This document shows, in pieces, positions 9,140 through 21,219 of a stretch of 64,000 bases of DNA. A program made the position numbers and the translations under genes. Source of the stretch: Endocalyx cinctus (Eukaryota > Ascomycota > Sordariomycetes > Amphisphaeriales > Apiosporaceae); the NCBI GenBank assembly GCA_001600455.1, contig BCKC01000007.1, positions 2,420,019 to 2,484,018 of the forward strand, given 5' to 3'. Each line of letters begins with the position of its first letter. The stretch's first letter is position 1. The notes beneath the pieces are model-generated. The model saw only the letters and a list, made by a program, of their open reading frames with translations, was not told the origin of the DNA and ran no database searches.

Positions 9140-11971
9140 TTTTATGGTGGTTTTTAAGAGTTGAGATGGTTTATGATAGTAACCAAGAGTGGAGATGGGT
9201 GATGAAGTAAGAAAGTTGAGTGAAGATTGTTCTTGAGTAGAGTGGTTGTTATTATTGGTGATGATGATAATAAGAAGAGAATAATCAGAACTTCGGATGG
9301 CATGTTCTCGGTCTTCTTATACTATGAATGAACATCAACTACGTATATACCTAGTACTTCCTTTCGCCCTTTAGATCCTTCTTGACGAAATGACCAGTCT
9401 CTCCTAGAATAGGCGTACACATGTTCCACTCCACAAAGTCGTACGACTTTTTTCCGTCTCGACGACAAGCTCCTAATCCCGACATACTGGATCTGCCCGC
9501 CAACGTGAGCTTGGTACGTATGTGAAATGTACAAAATACACTACGGGCAAAAGTAGACAGGGCTAGACAGGGCAGGTAAGGCAGGCAGAGGTCAAGCGGG
9601 TGATCCAATGTCCCGGTCTACTTGGTACTAGTGCTAAGAGTTCTAGCGTAAGAAGGAAAAGGAAAACTTATCTCAATTGACAGGGGAAAGACAGGAGAAA
9701 TGTCATGCCACAAGTGGGGACTGGGCTGACAGGGCCTAGTTCATGTTAGCGAGAGAGAGAGAGAGAGAGAGAGAGAGCTGTCAGGTTCCCAACCTGCCAA
9801 CCCAGCCTGCCAGCCAACTACGCGTATGTACTATTAAGGAATAATTACATAGCAGAGAAAAAAGTAAGAGGTCTAGCCAACTCGTTTGCCCTTGCAGATC
9901 TTTTGATGTTGGGTCTCTCCGCTTCCGGGGAGTCCCACTTTCGGGGGAAGCCTATGGGATTCTTACTTTGAAACATATTTTTTTTTTTTTCTTTCTTGTC
10001 TAAATACCTGTCTACGTCAAAACCCGGGATGAGATTAAGCTCAATTTTGGCTTAACATTTGGATTTGACAGGCTCACAATAAATCGCTGGGTAAGAATAA
10101 GAATAAGAATAAGAATAAAATACGAGTAGAATAGAATCAAAAGAACTATGTAAGCTTTATGTCCCGTGTGTGTTTTATTTTTATTTTTATTTTTTTTATG
10201 CGCGTGTACTATGTATCCATGGATATGTCACGGTAAAGCCACAGCCTTCCTTTCAGCTACTTAGCTGTACTTAATAGCGATGATAACACTAAGCGGTCTT
10301 AATTTATTAGTTAGGGTTTGCGCCATATTAATGCTGTCAATGCAATAACAAAAAAACAACAAACCAGTAATATCGGACGAAAAGAAGTAGAAAATTAGAA
10401 ATACGAGATAATCTATTGGTCCAATGCTTTATGAACCATCAAGCTTACTTTCTTTTATTTCTGAGATAATATTCTAGGTATCGTCGTACGATATGTGGTA
10501 GAGGTGGTGTGATAGACGGAATTGACCGATTTTTATTTTATTTAATTGGTTAGTGGAGCATAAACACCGAGGAAACTTATGGGGCGGTGACCCTCTTATT
10601 CTTTCTATTTCGGGAATCCTATGGATTTTGCGGGAGAATATATCACCATCAATTCCACCGCCGTCCCCCGATGAGCGTTCGTATCTTCTTCCCTTTTTCG
10701 CCCGGATTTTTCATTCTCCATTATTAAACGAAATAAACTCGCCGTCATCGTGATTATTCGTCATTACGCGAAATACCATGGAAGTTTCAGGTTTTGAAGC
10801 CTTTGTCGGGTGCTGTGAACCGCTAGATACCGAATGGCCTTCGCAAGGGAATGTGTCCGATTGAGGGGGGGGAAAAGAAGAAGATATCTTCTTATGCATC
10901 ATATCTTTATTTCTTGCCGGCCCTCTTCTAAATCGTACGTGAAGAACCATTTTTAAGGTTGAGTTGATTACGTACCATCTCCGAGAAAGAGCGACGCAAC
11001 TCAACAGCGAGATCGATCGATTCAGACATAATTAAAAGTTCACCAACCAAATTTACTCGGGAGAGTTATGACCATCTTCAGCCAGGATTGAAATCTTCGA
11101 CTGAAAGTTTCTTCAATCCTCATACCGAGACGACGGAGGGCGACTTTGCTTGCCGTAGATCAAGATCTTACACTTGGTATAATACAACGACATAGACTGG
11201 ACATTTGACGGTTCCGGGAATTTACGCCGCCCACTAGTGAAACTACCTTCTCCGGAGCCGGCGTGGGAGTCTGGTAAATCCCCGTGAGTCTGCGGCGAGT
11301 GAATGGGAGTAAGCTATGGGTGTTGTTGGGGATTTAGATTATTCGAATCTTGACAACAGTCCGAAAAAAATCGGCAACACGTTATGCCCTTTTCCATCGC
11401 CGGCAAGTCACCTGGGTTTGCGAGCAGAGATTAAGGTAAGAGCGCGTGATACTCCTTTGTAACTTCCCTTGTAACTTTCCTGTTCTCAGTTTTGAGGTGT
11501 AATGAATTGTCCCAACTATGGTGATATATATATATATATATATGTCATTATAAATAAATTTGTACTCTTTCATATTATCGAATCTCTTTCCTTCTAGCCG
11601 GCCGACTAGTATCGGATGATCCGGTGATAAGCCAGGCGGATCCTCGCGGTCCATGCCCATTATCTAAGTCACCGCAACAGTCGGGCTCGCCCCTGGGTGC
11701 GCCGCTGGTATACTATCTCTTGATGTTCCTCCAGCAGCCCGGCACGGAAGTCAAAGCGGTCCGCTTCAAGGGTGAACCCCACCTCCTGACACCGATATCC
11801 TAGTTTGCAGTTTCGCTGAGCCGCAAATAATTATGGTCTTCGCGCAAGTTGATTTCTGATGCCTCATCGGCATGCCCACCGTCATATGTGTTAGGTCACA
11901 AAGCTTGCACGAGAAATGGAGCTATACCTTTAGAAAGATATGTAGTATCTGAAGATTTGTCGTGTGCTGCT
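9140..11971. other. Gene-poor AT-rich region with microsatellites
   Basis: No secure gene is present. Features visible are a (GA)n run near 9750-9777, repeated AATAAG units near 10093-10118, one ATCCATGGAT palindrome at 10215, and a TA dinucleotide run near 11525-11543. A possible first exon on the minus strand near 11027-10974 and a 46-codon coding-like stretch near 11650-11820 are discussed in findings. Confidence 0.4.
9750..9777. repeat. GA dinucleotide microsatellite
   Basis: An uninterrupted run of about 13-14 GA units lies upstream of the small mitochondrial gene, in otherwise mixed-sequence DNA. Confidence 0.8.
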
Positions 11972-11975
11972 ACGT

Positions 11976-12205
11976 TGTGACTTGTGGTGGAGTGTCGGGG
12001 TCTTAGGTATCACGGGGGCTACGGTGCGTGTCTGCGGCTACCTTCCGGGCAGCCCCAGCAGGATTCGTCTACATAAGGCAGGGCTTCCGCCCCGACTAGA
12101 TAGAATGAAAAGTCAAGAATCAATGTAATAATTATTCGGTTCTTAAACCATACTCCTGTCTCACTACTAAGCTCTGTCTACTTAACTGTGATGTCCTACA
12201 GTCCA
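11976..12205. mobile_element. Solo LTR of an LTR retrotransposon (candidate)
   Basis: A 230-bp block begins TGTGACTTG and ends AGTCCA, so it has the TG...CA ends of an LTR. It is bounded directly by ACGT at 11972-11975 and ACGT at 12206-12209, a plausible target-site duplication. Its base composition differs from the flanks: a GC-rich 5' half is followed by a TTAAACC/CTGTCTCACTAC 3' part, as in many fungal LTRs. No internal retroelement sequence adjoins it, so it would be a solo LTR left by recombination. Only the four-base duplication and the end dinucleotides support the exact borders. Confidence 0.5.
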
Positions 12206-12727
12206 ACGTACCCCCATTCTCTTACAAGAAGTATCCAGACATTTGTTTCTACGCTCAAAGATTTCAGGTATCTTATACAATCTCTTTTGATATAGGATCA
12301 CGCTAGGTATTGCCGAGATGATGTTGGGAGTGCCAGTTCAAGCGGCCAAATATATATATAATCACGTTTTATCACCAGTTGCCTGAGGAGTGGCTATAGC
12401 AATACCTATTAATGCAAATAACGCCCCTATTTCATAGATGAGATACTAAATATAAGTGAAGTATCACGTATCATACTAGGAACATGAAGAAGTGAAGTGG
12501 TGCTTTGATATAATTCCCCGGCGAGTCATTCACGAAGAGCGCAGGCAATACAGCACGAACCTAGGAATTATTATAGGGGTTTATATGTCACTTTCCTGAA
12601 AAGAAGAGGGCGTAGAAAGGTCGATATATAAACTATTGGGACCTCCTTCCTGAATTCTACATCTATCCATGGATCCATGGATATTCTATAAGCTCTGCCT
12701 ATCATGTGACTCGGGCTAATTGCGCCC

Positions 12728-12924
12728 CGGTGCCACCCTATTCATAATTACTGTGAGAAATGGTTGTGCCGGAGTGAGGGTACAGCACGCATGATACCAG
12801 CTAGATAAGGGCTCAACAATACATTGATTCGTGGCTCTCTCTTCATACAAAATATATGGGAGGGAAGCCAGACATATACACATACATTCACACGAGGGTA
12901 GCTGGTAGCTACCTGGAACCTGAC
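12728..12924 (-). repeat. Dispersed repeat, copy 1 (inverted relative to copy 2)
   Basis: The reverse complement of this segment aligns over most of its length with 35328-35545. Both copies share CCCATATATTTTGTATG, CTAGCTGGTATCATGCG and AGCTACC-type blocks in the same order with similar spacing, interrupted by small differences. It is probably a decayed non-autonomous element or LTR fragment. The short open frame here (12943-12716, minus) is a by-product of the repeat. Confidence 0.7.
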
Positions 12925-15900
12925 AATTACGGACCAGTTTCAAGAAAATTTGAGTTGCGCCTTACATTTTTTGAGTTCTGCAAACTTCAGAGGAATAATT
13001 TCCAGCTAAGTGAAGACTGCTTCCCGCTGTAGGGGGAATATTAAAGGTGAGATAAAGTACAGATTGAATAGAGCAACGTGATGCAGTCACAAAATGAAGA
13101 GACGATGGGCAAATTATTGCCCGGATATTTTTAATACTATTATTCGAGACAGATACTTCACACATCCTTTGTCTATCTGAGGCGATTCGTCGGACGTATC
13201 CTTAAGAAAATAGGTATTCACAACGAAAACTTTTTGTGAGATATGGGTGGTCGTACTAGAGTGAATATAAGCTCGTGAGCAGTATATTAATACTCGGTTG
13301 TAGATTTATATCCAGTCATTTTAAGAACAAAGATTTTATGGTATATCTCGTGGTCGTACCCCTATATTGCACGACATTTGTCATACAAACACAATGAAGT
13401 CTACTGGAGGTAAATGTTCGTGGCGATCTGTTAACCAATCTCCTCAAAAGTACATTCCTAGCCAACCATACTATATTTATTTCATGGGTAGTATACTTGA
13501 TGTAACAGTCGCTACAACAGTTTTTATGAAAAATCATGTACCTAACAGATTGATTCTTCGCGAAGGAGCGAAAAAGAAAGGGAATTTGGTGCCTACATAA
13601 CGTGTGGCAAAAGTAAGAAGTCACGTAATTAGACCTAAATAGGTGCCCAGGTGAGGATACGATATATCGTCTACTTAAAGTATAGTTTGAGACGATAATG
13701 ACTTTTTCTTAGCATAAGGACAAGGAGGATGAAGATTACAACATAGCACATGTAGTTGCAAACATTTGCTTATATGGAAAGTGCTTGGTTTAAAAGAACC
13801 TACGGCTTTTAATGGCTGTATCTTCTCCCTCATGATACCGCTGCGACTCTGCTACGTACAATGCCTTAGCTGAGGATTAATCTTTTCCTTTGATTGCTAT
13901 AGTAATCCAGAGTACTCTTCCATAAAAGAATAGGTTTTATCAATAGTGAAATAGATTTTTATATTTAATATCATTTAAAGGGGGGGAAACTAACTTCGAA
14001 TATGAGTACGGAGTACTATTGAATATTGTAAAATTATAATAATCTCTATAGTATAGTAGATAACTTAAGCTATCGGGAACACTATCTCGGATTTTGTGTA
14101 TCTTGATATTTGAAAACTTACAAAAGAAAAAGAAAATAAGTTCACGAGTAAATAATAATATTTTATACATTTCCATTACAACTTTACACGTTACATTATT
14201 TATACATATCTATCGTAATAACTACTGTGTATGCTTATGATGTTGACCAACACAATCAGGCACAATCTGTTGGACAGGAAACGATAATAACAAAAAGGGC
14301 TATGCATATATACATGATTAGAATAAATATGCAACTAAATAATAATTTACGTGAGAAATCCACTCTATCAATGCTATTAAGCGCTATGCACGGTCCTTCT
14401 AAAGTTATTTTTTATTTTTTTCATGTCCTCTTTCTTCTTAACAGTCTGACAGTTTCAACAAGGAAGTCACAACTATGAAATAGCGCTTAACGTTAATTCA
14501 GATAAACTAGCCAAATTATTATTTATGGACGCGTATCTGAATCGAGTATCTCCCTATTATCCATATAACAGCAATGTCCTCGCGACATCTACTTCAAGTC
14601 TAAATGGATTTCGATAATATAAACCTAAACTTCGCTTTTCTATCGAATTAATTACTTACCTAAGGATTACATCGGGCTTTTATCTGGTGAGTTTTTATTA
14701 TTCGCGACCGACGCCCTTTTCTTTTCTTTTATTTTCTATTCATTACGACCCGCTAACTATTGATTAGACCGTTTATATATATATGGGAACACCAACCTCA
14801 ACCTCGTCTTTGTACTTTCGGTGAGTTTGAATCATCTTTTACTCTCGTATTTATTGATTTCCCCTGATTTCATGGTCTATGATGAACGAGAAGGTAAAAG
14901 GTCGGACTGCTCTTGAGACATCTGGTTTTGAATCCTATAATTACTCGAAGTTGGAGTAAGCCATGTGATATCACGAGGCGCGTCCTTTCCCCTCGAATCT
15001 TGTACGATTTGGATTATGCAAGTAGCTATCCTATACGCTTCATTTGCTATCCTAGGGAGAGGACAAATTTAAGATGCGGCCTTTCTGCTGCTTCTACCGC
15101 TATCTGGAGTCCTATCTCGCAACGTCGCCATAAGATTTGGACCAAAGGCCGCGGTGGATATGTTGGTTAAACCGAGGATCATCCCAACCGAGTTCAAGTG
15201 ATTCGAAGCCGTCGTTTCCTGCAGATTGACGAACCAATTAAAATAAACTGAAAAGATCTGAGACCAGTTTTTCATCTACTTCCATTTCATCTCTTTAAAT
15301 TCTTATACATCATATCATATCATTTTACTAACTATTCATACTCGATTTAAACTAATTTCAGTTACTATCGTCAGACCTATTTATTCTAAGCTCAACTTTA
15401 TTTAGATACTCTATATTCCATCTTTTCCATGTTTTATATCCCTGGTGAGTTTCCAATATAAGATGAAATTTTGATTCTGAATTTCTACCTACATCTCTCC
15501 TTCCTGTAATAAAATCATGGTCTCGTGGCCTTGCGTACCCCTGCTCTTTACAATTTTATGTAATGCAGTTACTTCTCTTTACGAGGCACAGACTCGCAAG
15601 TATAAATATTTCATAAACAAAGATGCGGGGCCATAAATCTCCACAATTTTACCCAACTCGGCCAACTACGTTATTATCATCGCTCCTTACTGTTTCGTTA
15701 TTTAAGTCACAAGAGTTCACCTAAACCTCCTTCTTTCTTCATTTTCTAACCCATTCATCATCTTAAAGAAAAAGCACCCGTGAAGCTGCCGTTGCTATCA
15801 TGACTCGATTCTTGGATCGGATATCATAATTAACGAATTGTTTATAGTTGATTCGGGTATGCTTGTAGTTGACGGTATTTCCATCATCTAAACCACAAAA

Positions 15901-16010
15901 GTAATGACAATGACGCGACATCCGAGGTACATGAAGCTACAGGAACGGAAACAAAAAGAAAACAAAAGTATTCGCTCCTGTGATTGTATGACAATCGGAA
16001 AATCTGCGCC
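12925..16010. other. Gene-poor AT-rich region
   Basis: Low-GC DNA continues to the start of the disordered-protein gene. Short open frames (for example 13367-13600 and 14913-15170) show no family resemblance. TACGGAGTA occurs near 14007. No RNA gene is recognised. Confidence 0.4.
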
Positions 16011-17951
16011 ATGGATAACGCGTTGCCTATCGTCCCGAAGTGCTTGATTCACCACTGTCAATCACATGCCTTCACCGGGCCGCATTGCTTACACCACAAG
16101 GAAGTTATCCAAGCCGCGAAAGCCGCGAAACAAATCCCACCAGTTGAGAAATTGGGTGACCAAATCACCGTAAAGGCTCCTCCCCCTTCTCCGTATGGAA
16201 CGGCTCCTAATGATAAGAGGAAGCTCTCGGAGAAGGGCGTAGCTAGGAAAAGTGTCAAATCGGGGCATTTGAAAGGAAGGTCGATACTGACTCCTAATCA
16301 ATCGGCACCGTCAAGTCCGCCAACCCCGCAGGCTTTCTCCCTATCGCCGCCGTGGCCGCGTCCTTCAAAGCGACCACGCGTAAATAGTCCAGATGGTGCC
16401 GAGCTTTCGAAAAAGCAAAATGATTTCCCGCCTTTAAACCACGGCAATCAGCCATCCTCCGCAAACAATTCATATAACGGACGCGAGTTTGATGTCCAGA
16501 ATGAGTTCTCTCTTCGTCCAAAAAAGAGTATTTCTCCCAAGAAGGGCAACTCATTCGATCGACAAAACGGGCCTCATCCAGTTCACCCACAAAGAAATCC
16601 AGGTAGAAAATCGCATCGTCCAGAGCCTGATCCAAGGCCTAAGCCCATGATAGCAAATGGGAACCGACAGCCCATAGTGATAATTATTGATAGCGATGAA
16701 GAAGAAGTGGAGGAGTTGATTGTGAGTAATGGTATTCCTCCGAACCAGCGTCAAATTCATCAGGGCCCTTCACGAGGGCCCATCATACAATCGAACGTAT
16801 CATCAAACCGACCGGAAATACCACCTTCCATATATATGAATGGTGAGGGCGGGGCACCGAAAATCGGCGTTGTACCGGCAAACCTAGCGCCGGACGTGTC
16901 TAAGCACGCGGGGGCGAAAGGGGTACAGCATCTGCTATCGCCGCTGGGAGTTGCTGAGAACGGTACGGCGCAAAAAATACATGCTGAAGAGGTGCGAGAA
17001 GTACGAGAGGAGCAAAGAGTGGAAGTCATACGTAATACGCCGATTATACAAGAACGGCAAGAAACACGGCAAGCAAATATATTGCATTCAGGTCAACCCA
17101 ATCATCTTGAAGATGCGGTCGGCACATTGAGTGCCCCCAAAGATGCAGCCGGCAAACCTAATATTTTCACAAATATCGGTCAGAAATTAAACAATCTCAC
17201 TGATCTGACTTCCAAACCAAATGGTTTCAAAGATGCAACTGAAAAACCAAATGGTGTCAGTACTTTGTCGGATGTTTTAGAAAATAAGCAGATACCGAAA
17301 GATGTTCTGAGGACCAGAAAGTGGAAGGAAATGAGTCCGGAAGAACGCCGTCTCGCTTGGGTTGCTAGGCATGATGCCGACAAATTCGATTCATATATAT
17401 ATAGCGAGCTTAACCGACCTAACCGACCGGGCGATCCTCTTTTTGACGCACCGAGCTACGACAGACCGAAAGGGCCCAGCAGGCCGGCTACGCACTTTGC
17501 TTACATAAATCCCCACATCTACTGGAACCACGAGCGTTCGCAGAAGTGGCATAGGGAAAAGCAAGCGGAGATCGCTGCCCGGGGAAACAGGAAGGCGCAT
17601 TTCGGCAAGGCTACCGGGCTGCTGGGTATGACGACGGATATGAAGCATCTCGACGTTCGTTCCCTCCCTGACAAGGTCCGGAGTAATCCGGCGTGGTTGC
17701 GTGCGGTTCGGGAACTCGATCATATAGCCCGAGATCATCACCGAGACGAGTCGTCGCGAAAACAACAGGCGCAGCAGCAGCAGCAAAAGCAACAGCCGCA
17801 ACCGCAACCGCAACAGCGAGAGCGACAGAAGAGGGCGTATATTAGAACAGGGAAACAGAAAGAACAGCCGACAAGGGACGCTGGTAATAGAATCGTCACG
17901 CCCGAGACGCGAGACGATGACGATATGGATTGGGTAGACGGGTATAGCTGA
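16011..17951 (+). CDS. Disordered protein with SUMO-interacting motif, unknown function
   Basis: This is a single exon of 646 aa. I chose the ATG at 16011 (context GCCATGG) over the in-frame ATG at 15984, because the conserved-looking Cys/His segment starts right after it. The N-terminus has three Cys and several His within CLIHHCQSHAFTGPHCLHH, which might bind a metal. Most of the protein is low-complexity, rich in Pro, Ser, Asn and Lys. Near residue 225 lies IVIIIDSDEEEVEE, a near-perfect SUMO-interacting motif (hydrophobic core flanked by acids). A compact, probably folded region at about 435-575 starts EMSPEERRLAWVARH and is rich in Trp, Tyr and His. The C-terminus carries a Gln-rich stretch and ends DDDDMDWVDGYS. 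I do not recognise a named family. A chromatin or nuclear role is inferred from the SIM only. Confidence 0.8.
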   Translation: MDNALPIVPKCLIHHCQSHAFTGPHCLHHKEVIQAAKAAKQIPPVEKLGDQITVKAPPPSPYGTAPNDKRKLSEKGVARKSVKSGHLKGRSILTPNQSAPSSPPTPQAFSLSPPWPRPSKRPRVNSPDGAELSKKQNDFPPLNHGNQPSSANNSYNGREFDVQNEFSLRPKKSISPKKGNSFDRQNGPHPVHPQRNPGRKSHRPEPDPRPKPMIANGNRQPIVIIIDSDEEEVEELIVSNGIPPNQRQIHQGPSRGPIIQSNVSSNRPEIPPSIYMNGEGGAPKIGVVPANLAPDVSKHAGAKGVQHLLSPLGVAENGTAQKIHAEEVREVREEQRVEVIRNTPIIQERQETRQANILHSGQPNHLEDAVGTLSAPKDAAGKPNIFTNIGQKLNNLTDLTSKPNGFKDATEKPNGVSTLSDVLENKQIPKDVLRTRKWKEMSPEERRLAWVARHDADKFDSYIYSELNRPNRPGDPLFDAPSYDRPKGPSRPATHFAYINPHIYWNHERSQKWHREKQAEIAARGNRKAHFGKATGLLGMTTDMKHLDVRSLPDKVRSNPAWLRAVRELDHIARDHHRDESSRKQQAQQQQQKQQPQPQPQQRERQKRAYIRTGKQKEQPTRDAGNRIVTPETRDDDDMDWVDGYS

Positions 17952-18712
17952 CGTATGGATACCAGTTATTACCCATCTAACTATATATAGCTGTCAAAAA
18001 AAAGAGACATAGAAAGAGACGATGCGTGGAATTTAAATAAAACATGGGGGAATTATACCTACCTCATATTCTATATCCTATATCTATTTTTCCCCCCCGA
18101 GATGAGTGTATATTAGATCTAGTATAAAAACCGCGACTATATACCACCGCCACCGCCCCTATAGCTAACTAGTCTGATATTATTGAAGCCACTATATGCT
18201 CCGATTTCGGGGTTATCGTACGTATGGATATGTAAAAGAACATAGATGATTGATTACATTGGCCTAGTTGAAGATGGATGTTGGTGGTGGCTTTATGAGT
18301 ATACATGCATATACACTTACTACTACCGTCTATTTGTTGGATTGTCTCTTTTGTATAAAGAAGTCTTTAAGATGAAAAAAAGTGTTACTATGTAGGTAGA
18401 TGAATGAATAACTGTTGAATACAAAACAAAGTCAATCTTCCACGTTTAACTGTGTTGAGGCTTGCTGTTGGAATTTCTTAAATTTAGAATTTTCTATTTT
18501 TTATTTTTAAACAGTACATAAAATACTATATATCTAAAACCATGCATGCGTTTAATTTTATTTTAGTTTTGAATCAGAATACCGCCCACGAAGATTTCCA
18601 TGGTCCTTTTAAATACTGAAACACAGCGCCTCTTTTTTGCTTCTGCTTTTTTTTGACTTTATACACATTTAACCAACTTTTTTCTTTGCCCATAACAAAG
18701 TCCCCCGTCAAC
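17952..18712. other. Convergent 3' intergenic region
   Basis: This is AT-rich DNA between the 3' ends of the SIM protein and aconitase genes, with many TATATA stretches and T-runs. No gene is seen. Confidence 0.4.
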
Positions 18713-21219
18713 TCACCGCTGCTGAGATAGCAAATTCAAAGCACTTCCGGCCAAAATGAAACCGGCCTGGTCCTCGCTGACGGCGTGCTTCGTCTTGACG
18801 ACGAACTCCTCGCCGGTCCCGCTCTTCTTCACCTTGAGGGCGACCTCGCCCTTGCCGCCGTTCCGGAGCATCTCGTAGAGGCCGACGGTATCGACGGAAT
18901 CGTTGGCGCCGATGCGGTCGTAGTCGGCCTCGTCGGCGAAGGTGAGGGGCACGACGCCTTGCTTCTTGAGGTTGGTCTCGTGGATGCGCGCGAAGCTCTT
19001 GCAGAGGACGACGCGGGCGCCGAGGTAGCGGGGCTGCAGGGCGGCGTGCTCGCGGGCGCTGCCCTCGCCGTAGTTGTGCTCGGCCACGACGAGCCAGGGC
19101 TTGCCCGCCTCGCGCCACCGCTCCGCCAGCTCCGGGATCGTGTGCCGGCTGCCGTCCTCGTCGTACGCGGCGTTGACCTCGCCCGTCTCGGCGTTGGTCG
19201 CCGTGTTGAGCGTGTTGGCGCTGATGTTGGGCAGGTGGCCTTTGTACTTGAGCCACGGTCCGGCCGCCGAGATGGTGTCCGTCGTGCATTTGCCCGTCAC
19301 CTTGACGAGCACGCTGAGGTTCGTGAGATCCGACGCCGGGAAGGGCTCGAAAGGTTCGAGCAGAGCAAGACGCTCGGAAGAGGGCGAGATAGCTACGTTA
19401 ACCGAAGGGTCGGGGGCTTGCGTCCGTGCACGGAATTCTTCCCGCGCTATCTCGAATGGCTGGGAGGGAATTTCTAAGCCTGAGGGGGGTGTGAATCGAA
19501 ACTCCTCGCCCGATGGTGTGGCAAGAGCGTCCGTCATAGGGTTAAAGGTAGTTGAACCAGCGAATGCCATAGCCGTGACAATTTCAGGTGACGCGAGGAA
19601 GTTCATGGTTTCGAGGTTTCCGTCATTACGGCCACGGAAGTTTCTGTTGTAAGATGTAAGAATCGCGTTCGGTGTCCCTTTCTCTAGACCATCCTGACGT
19701 TTCCACTGGCCGATGCAAGGACCGCAAGCGTTAGAAAGAACAGTACCACCAGCTTGCTTGAAGGTCTCTAAGGGTCCATCTCGTCGCAAGGTCTCTCTGA
19801 TTTGGTCACTACCAGGTGTAATATAAAAGTCTGCGGCCGGCTTCACGCCAGCTGCCAAAGCCTCGCGTACCATACCTTCTACGCGAGTCATATCCTCATA
19901 AGAGCTATTAGTACAGCTGCCAATCAATCCAGCAGAGAGCTTTTCAGGCCACTCTTGTTCCTGGACGGTCTGCTTAAACTGTGACAGCGGTGTCGACAAG
20001 TCAGGAGTGAACGGGCCGTTGATATGGGGTTCCAAAGTCGACAGATCGATCGAAATGATTTCATCGTATTTAGCGCCGGCATCAGCTTTAAGCTGAATCA
20101 TATCGGAGAATTTCTTCGCCTCTGCCGCAACGTCGCGACGGTGTGTCGCCTCTAGATATCGTACATGGGCAGAGCTAAATGGGAATATCGACGTGGTGGC
20201 ACCAACCTCGGCACCCATATTACAAGCTGTCGCCATACCGGTACAGCTTAACGTCTCAACGCCGGGACCAAAATATTCGATTATGTAACCAGTTCCTCCA
20301 CGAACGGTGAGCTGACCGGCAAGGTTTAGAATAATATCCTTAGGCGAGGCCCAGCCGCTGAGCTTGCCGGTCAATTCGACACCTAGAACGCGCGGGGCTT
20401 TCAACTCCCACGGCGCACCGACCAAAGCTTCGACGGCATCGGCACCACCGACACCAATCGCAATGGTGGATAGACCTCCGGCGTTGGGAGTGTGACTGTC
20501 GGTACCGAGCATCATTAAGCCCGGGGCAGCGTAGTTCTCGAGGACGCTCTGGTGAATGATACCAGCGCCGGGAGGCCAAAACTCAATACCGTATTTCTTA
20601 GCGGCGGACTCGAGGAAGTCGAAAACTTCTTGGTTCATCTTGATACCGGACTCCAAATCGGACTGCGCACCCTTCTCGCCGACGATCAGATGGTCGCAGT
20701 GTATGCTGGCGGGGATGGCGGTAGACGGTAAGTTGCAGGTCATGAATTGCAAGAGCGCCATTTGCGCCGAGGCATCTTGCATGGCGACCCGGTCCGGCTT
20801 CAGCTTAAGATTCGCGACGCCGCGAATCTCACGACCGCCATTGGTGTTGGTTAAGAGGGATTCTTCGACGTTGTCGAGGTGGCTGTATAAGATCTTTTCG
20901 GCGAGGGTGAGGGCGGTGCCTTTGCCCAGGACTTCCTTGACCTTTTCATAATTCTTGGCGAGCTTGAGGTAAGGAGGAATTCGAGGATTCGAGCTGTCGA
21001 AGGTGGGTGTCGCAAAGTATCGAGCACGTGTGATGTCACCTAATCGCTTTTTCGACGCATAGCCCTAAATAATGACGGAACAATAAATAATATTAGTTCG
21101 ATATGCCCACTACAATACTTCGATTACTTATAAAAAAATAGTAAAAAATAAATAAATAAATAAATAGAACCTACTAATAGACTCGAGCCTCGACGGCTAG
21201 CGAGTTCAATTGCCCTCAT
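18713..21219 (-). CDS. Mitochondrial aconitase-family hydratase (AcoB/Aco2-type likely)
   Basis: Aconitases isomerise citrate via cis-aconitate using a [4Fe-4S] cluster; fungal paralogues also dehydrate homocitrate in lysine synthesis. Exon 1 is short (21219-21175, 15 codons, MRAIELASRRGSSLL), then a 110-nt intron, then exon 2 at 21064-18713. The product is 798 aa. Together the two exons form an Arg-rich, acid-poor N-terminus fitting mitochondrial import. Three cluster cysteines are visible at about 399 (GSCTNSS), 462 and 465 (NACGPC). The substrate-binding TDSHTPNAGG loop and the swivel-domain NYGEGSAREHAALQ motif are intact. The C-terminal part (PELAERWREAGKPW, then SGTGEEF) differs from what I recall of the main fungal aconitase AcoA, so I favour the second aconitase class. 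That paralogue assignment is inference. The gene is convergent with the SIM protein gene. Confidence 0.87.

Noticed and set aside
12716..12943. 75-codon minus ORF with many Cys and Tyr
   Set aside because: It lies within the dispersed repeat, and the other repeat copy gives a different, out-of-register protein.
18785..19652. Long plus-strand ORFs of 230 and 192 codons across the aconitase gene
   Set aside because: They are antisense shadows of a GC-rich, codon-biased exon; the minus strand has clear aconitase motifs throughout.
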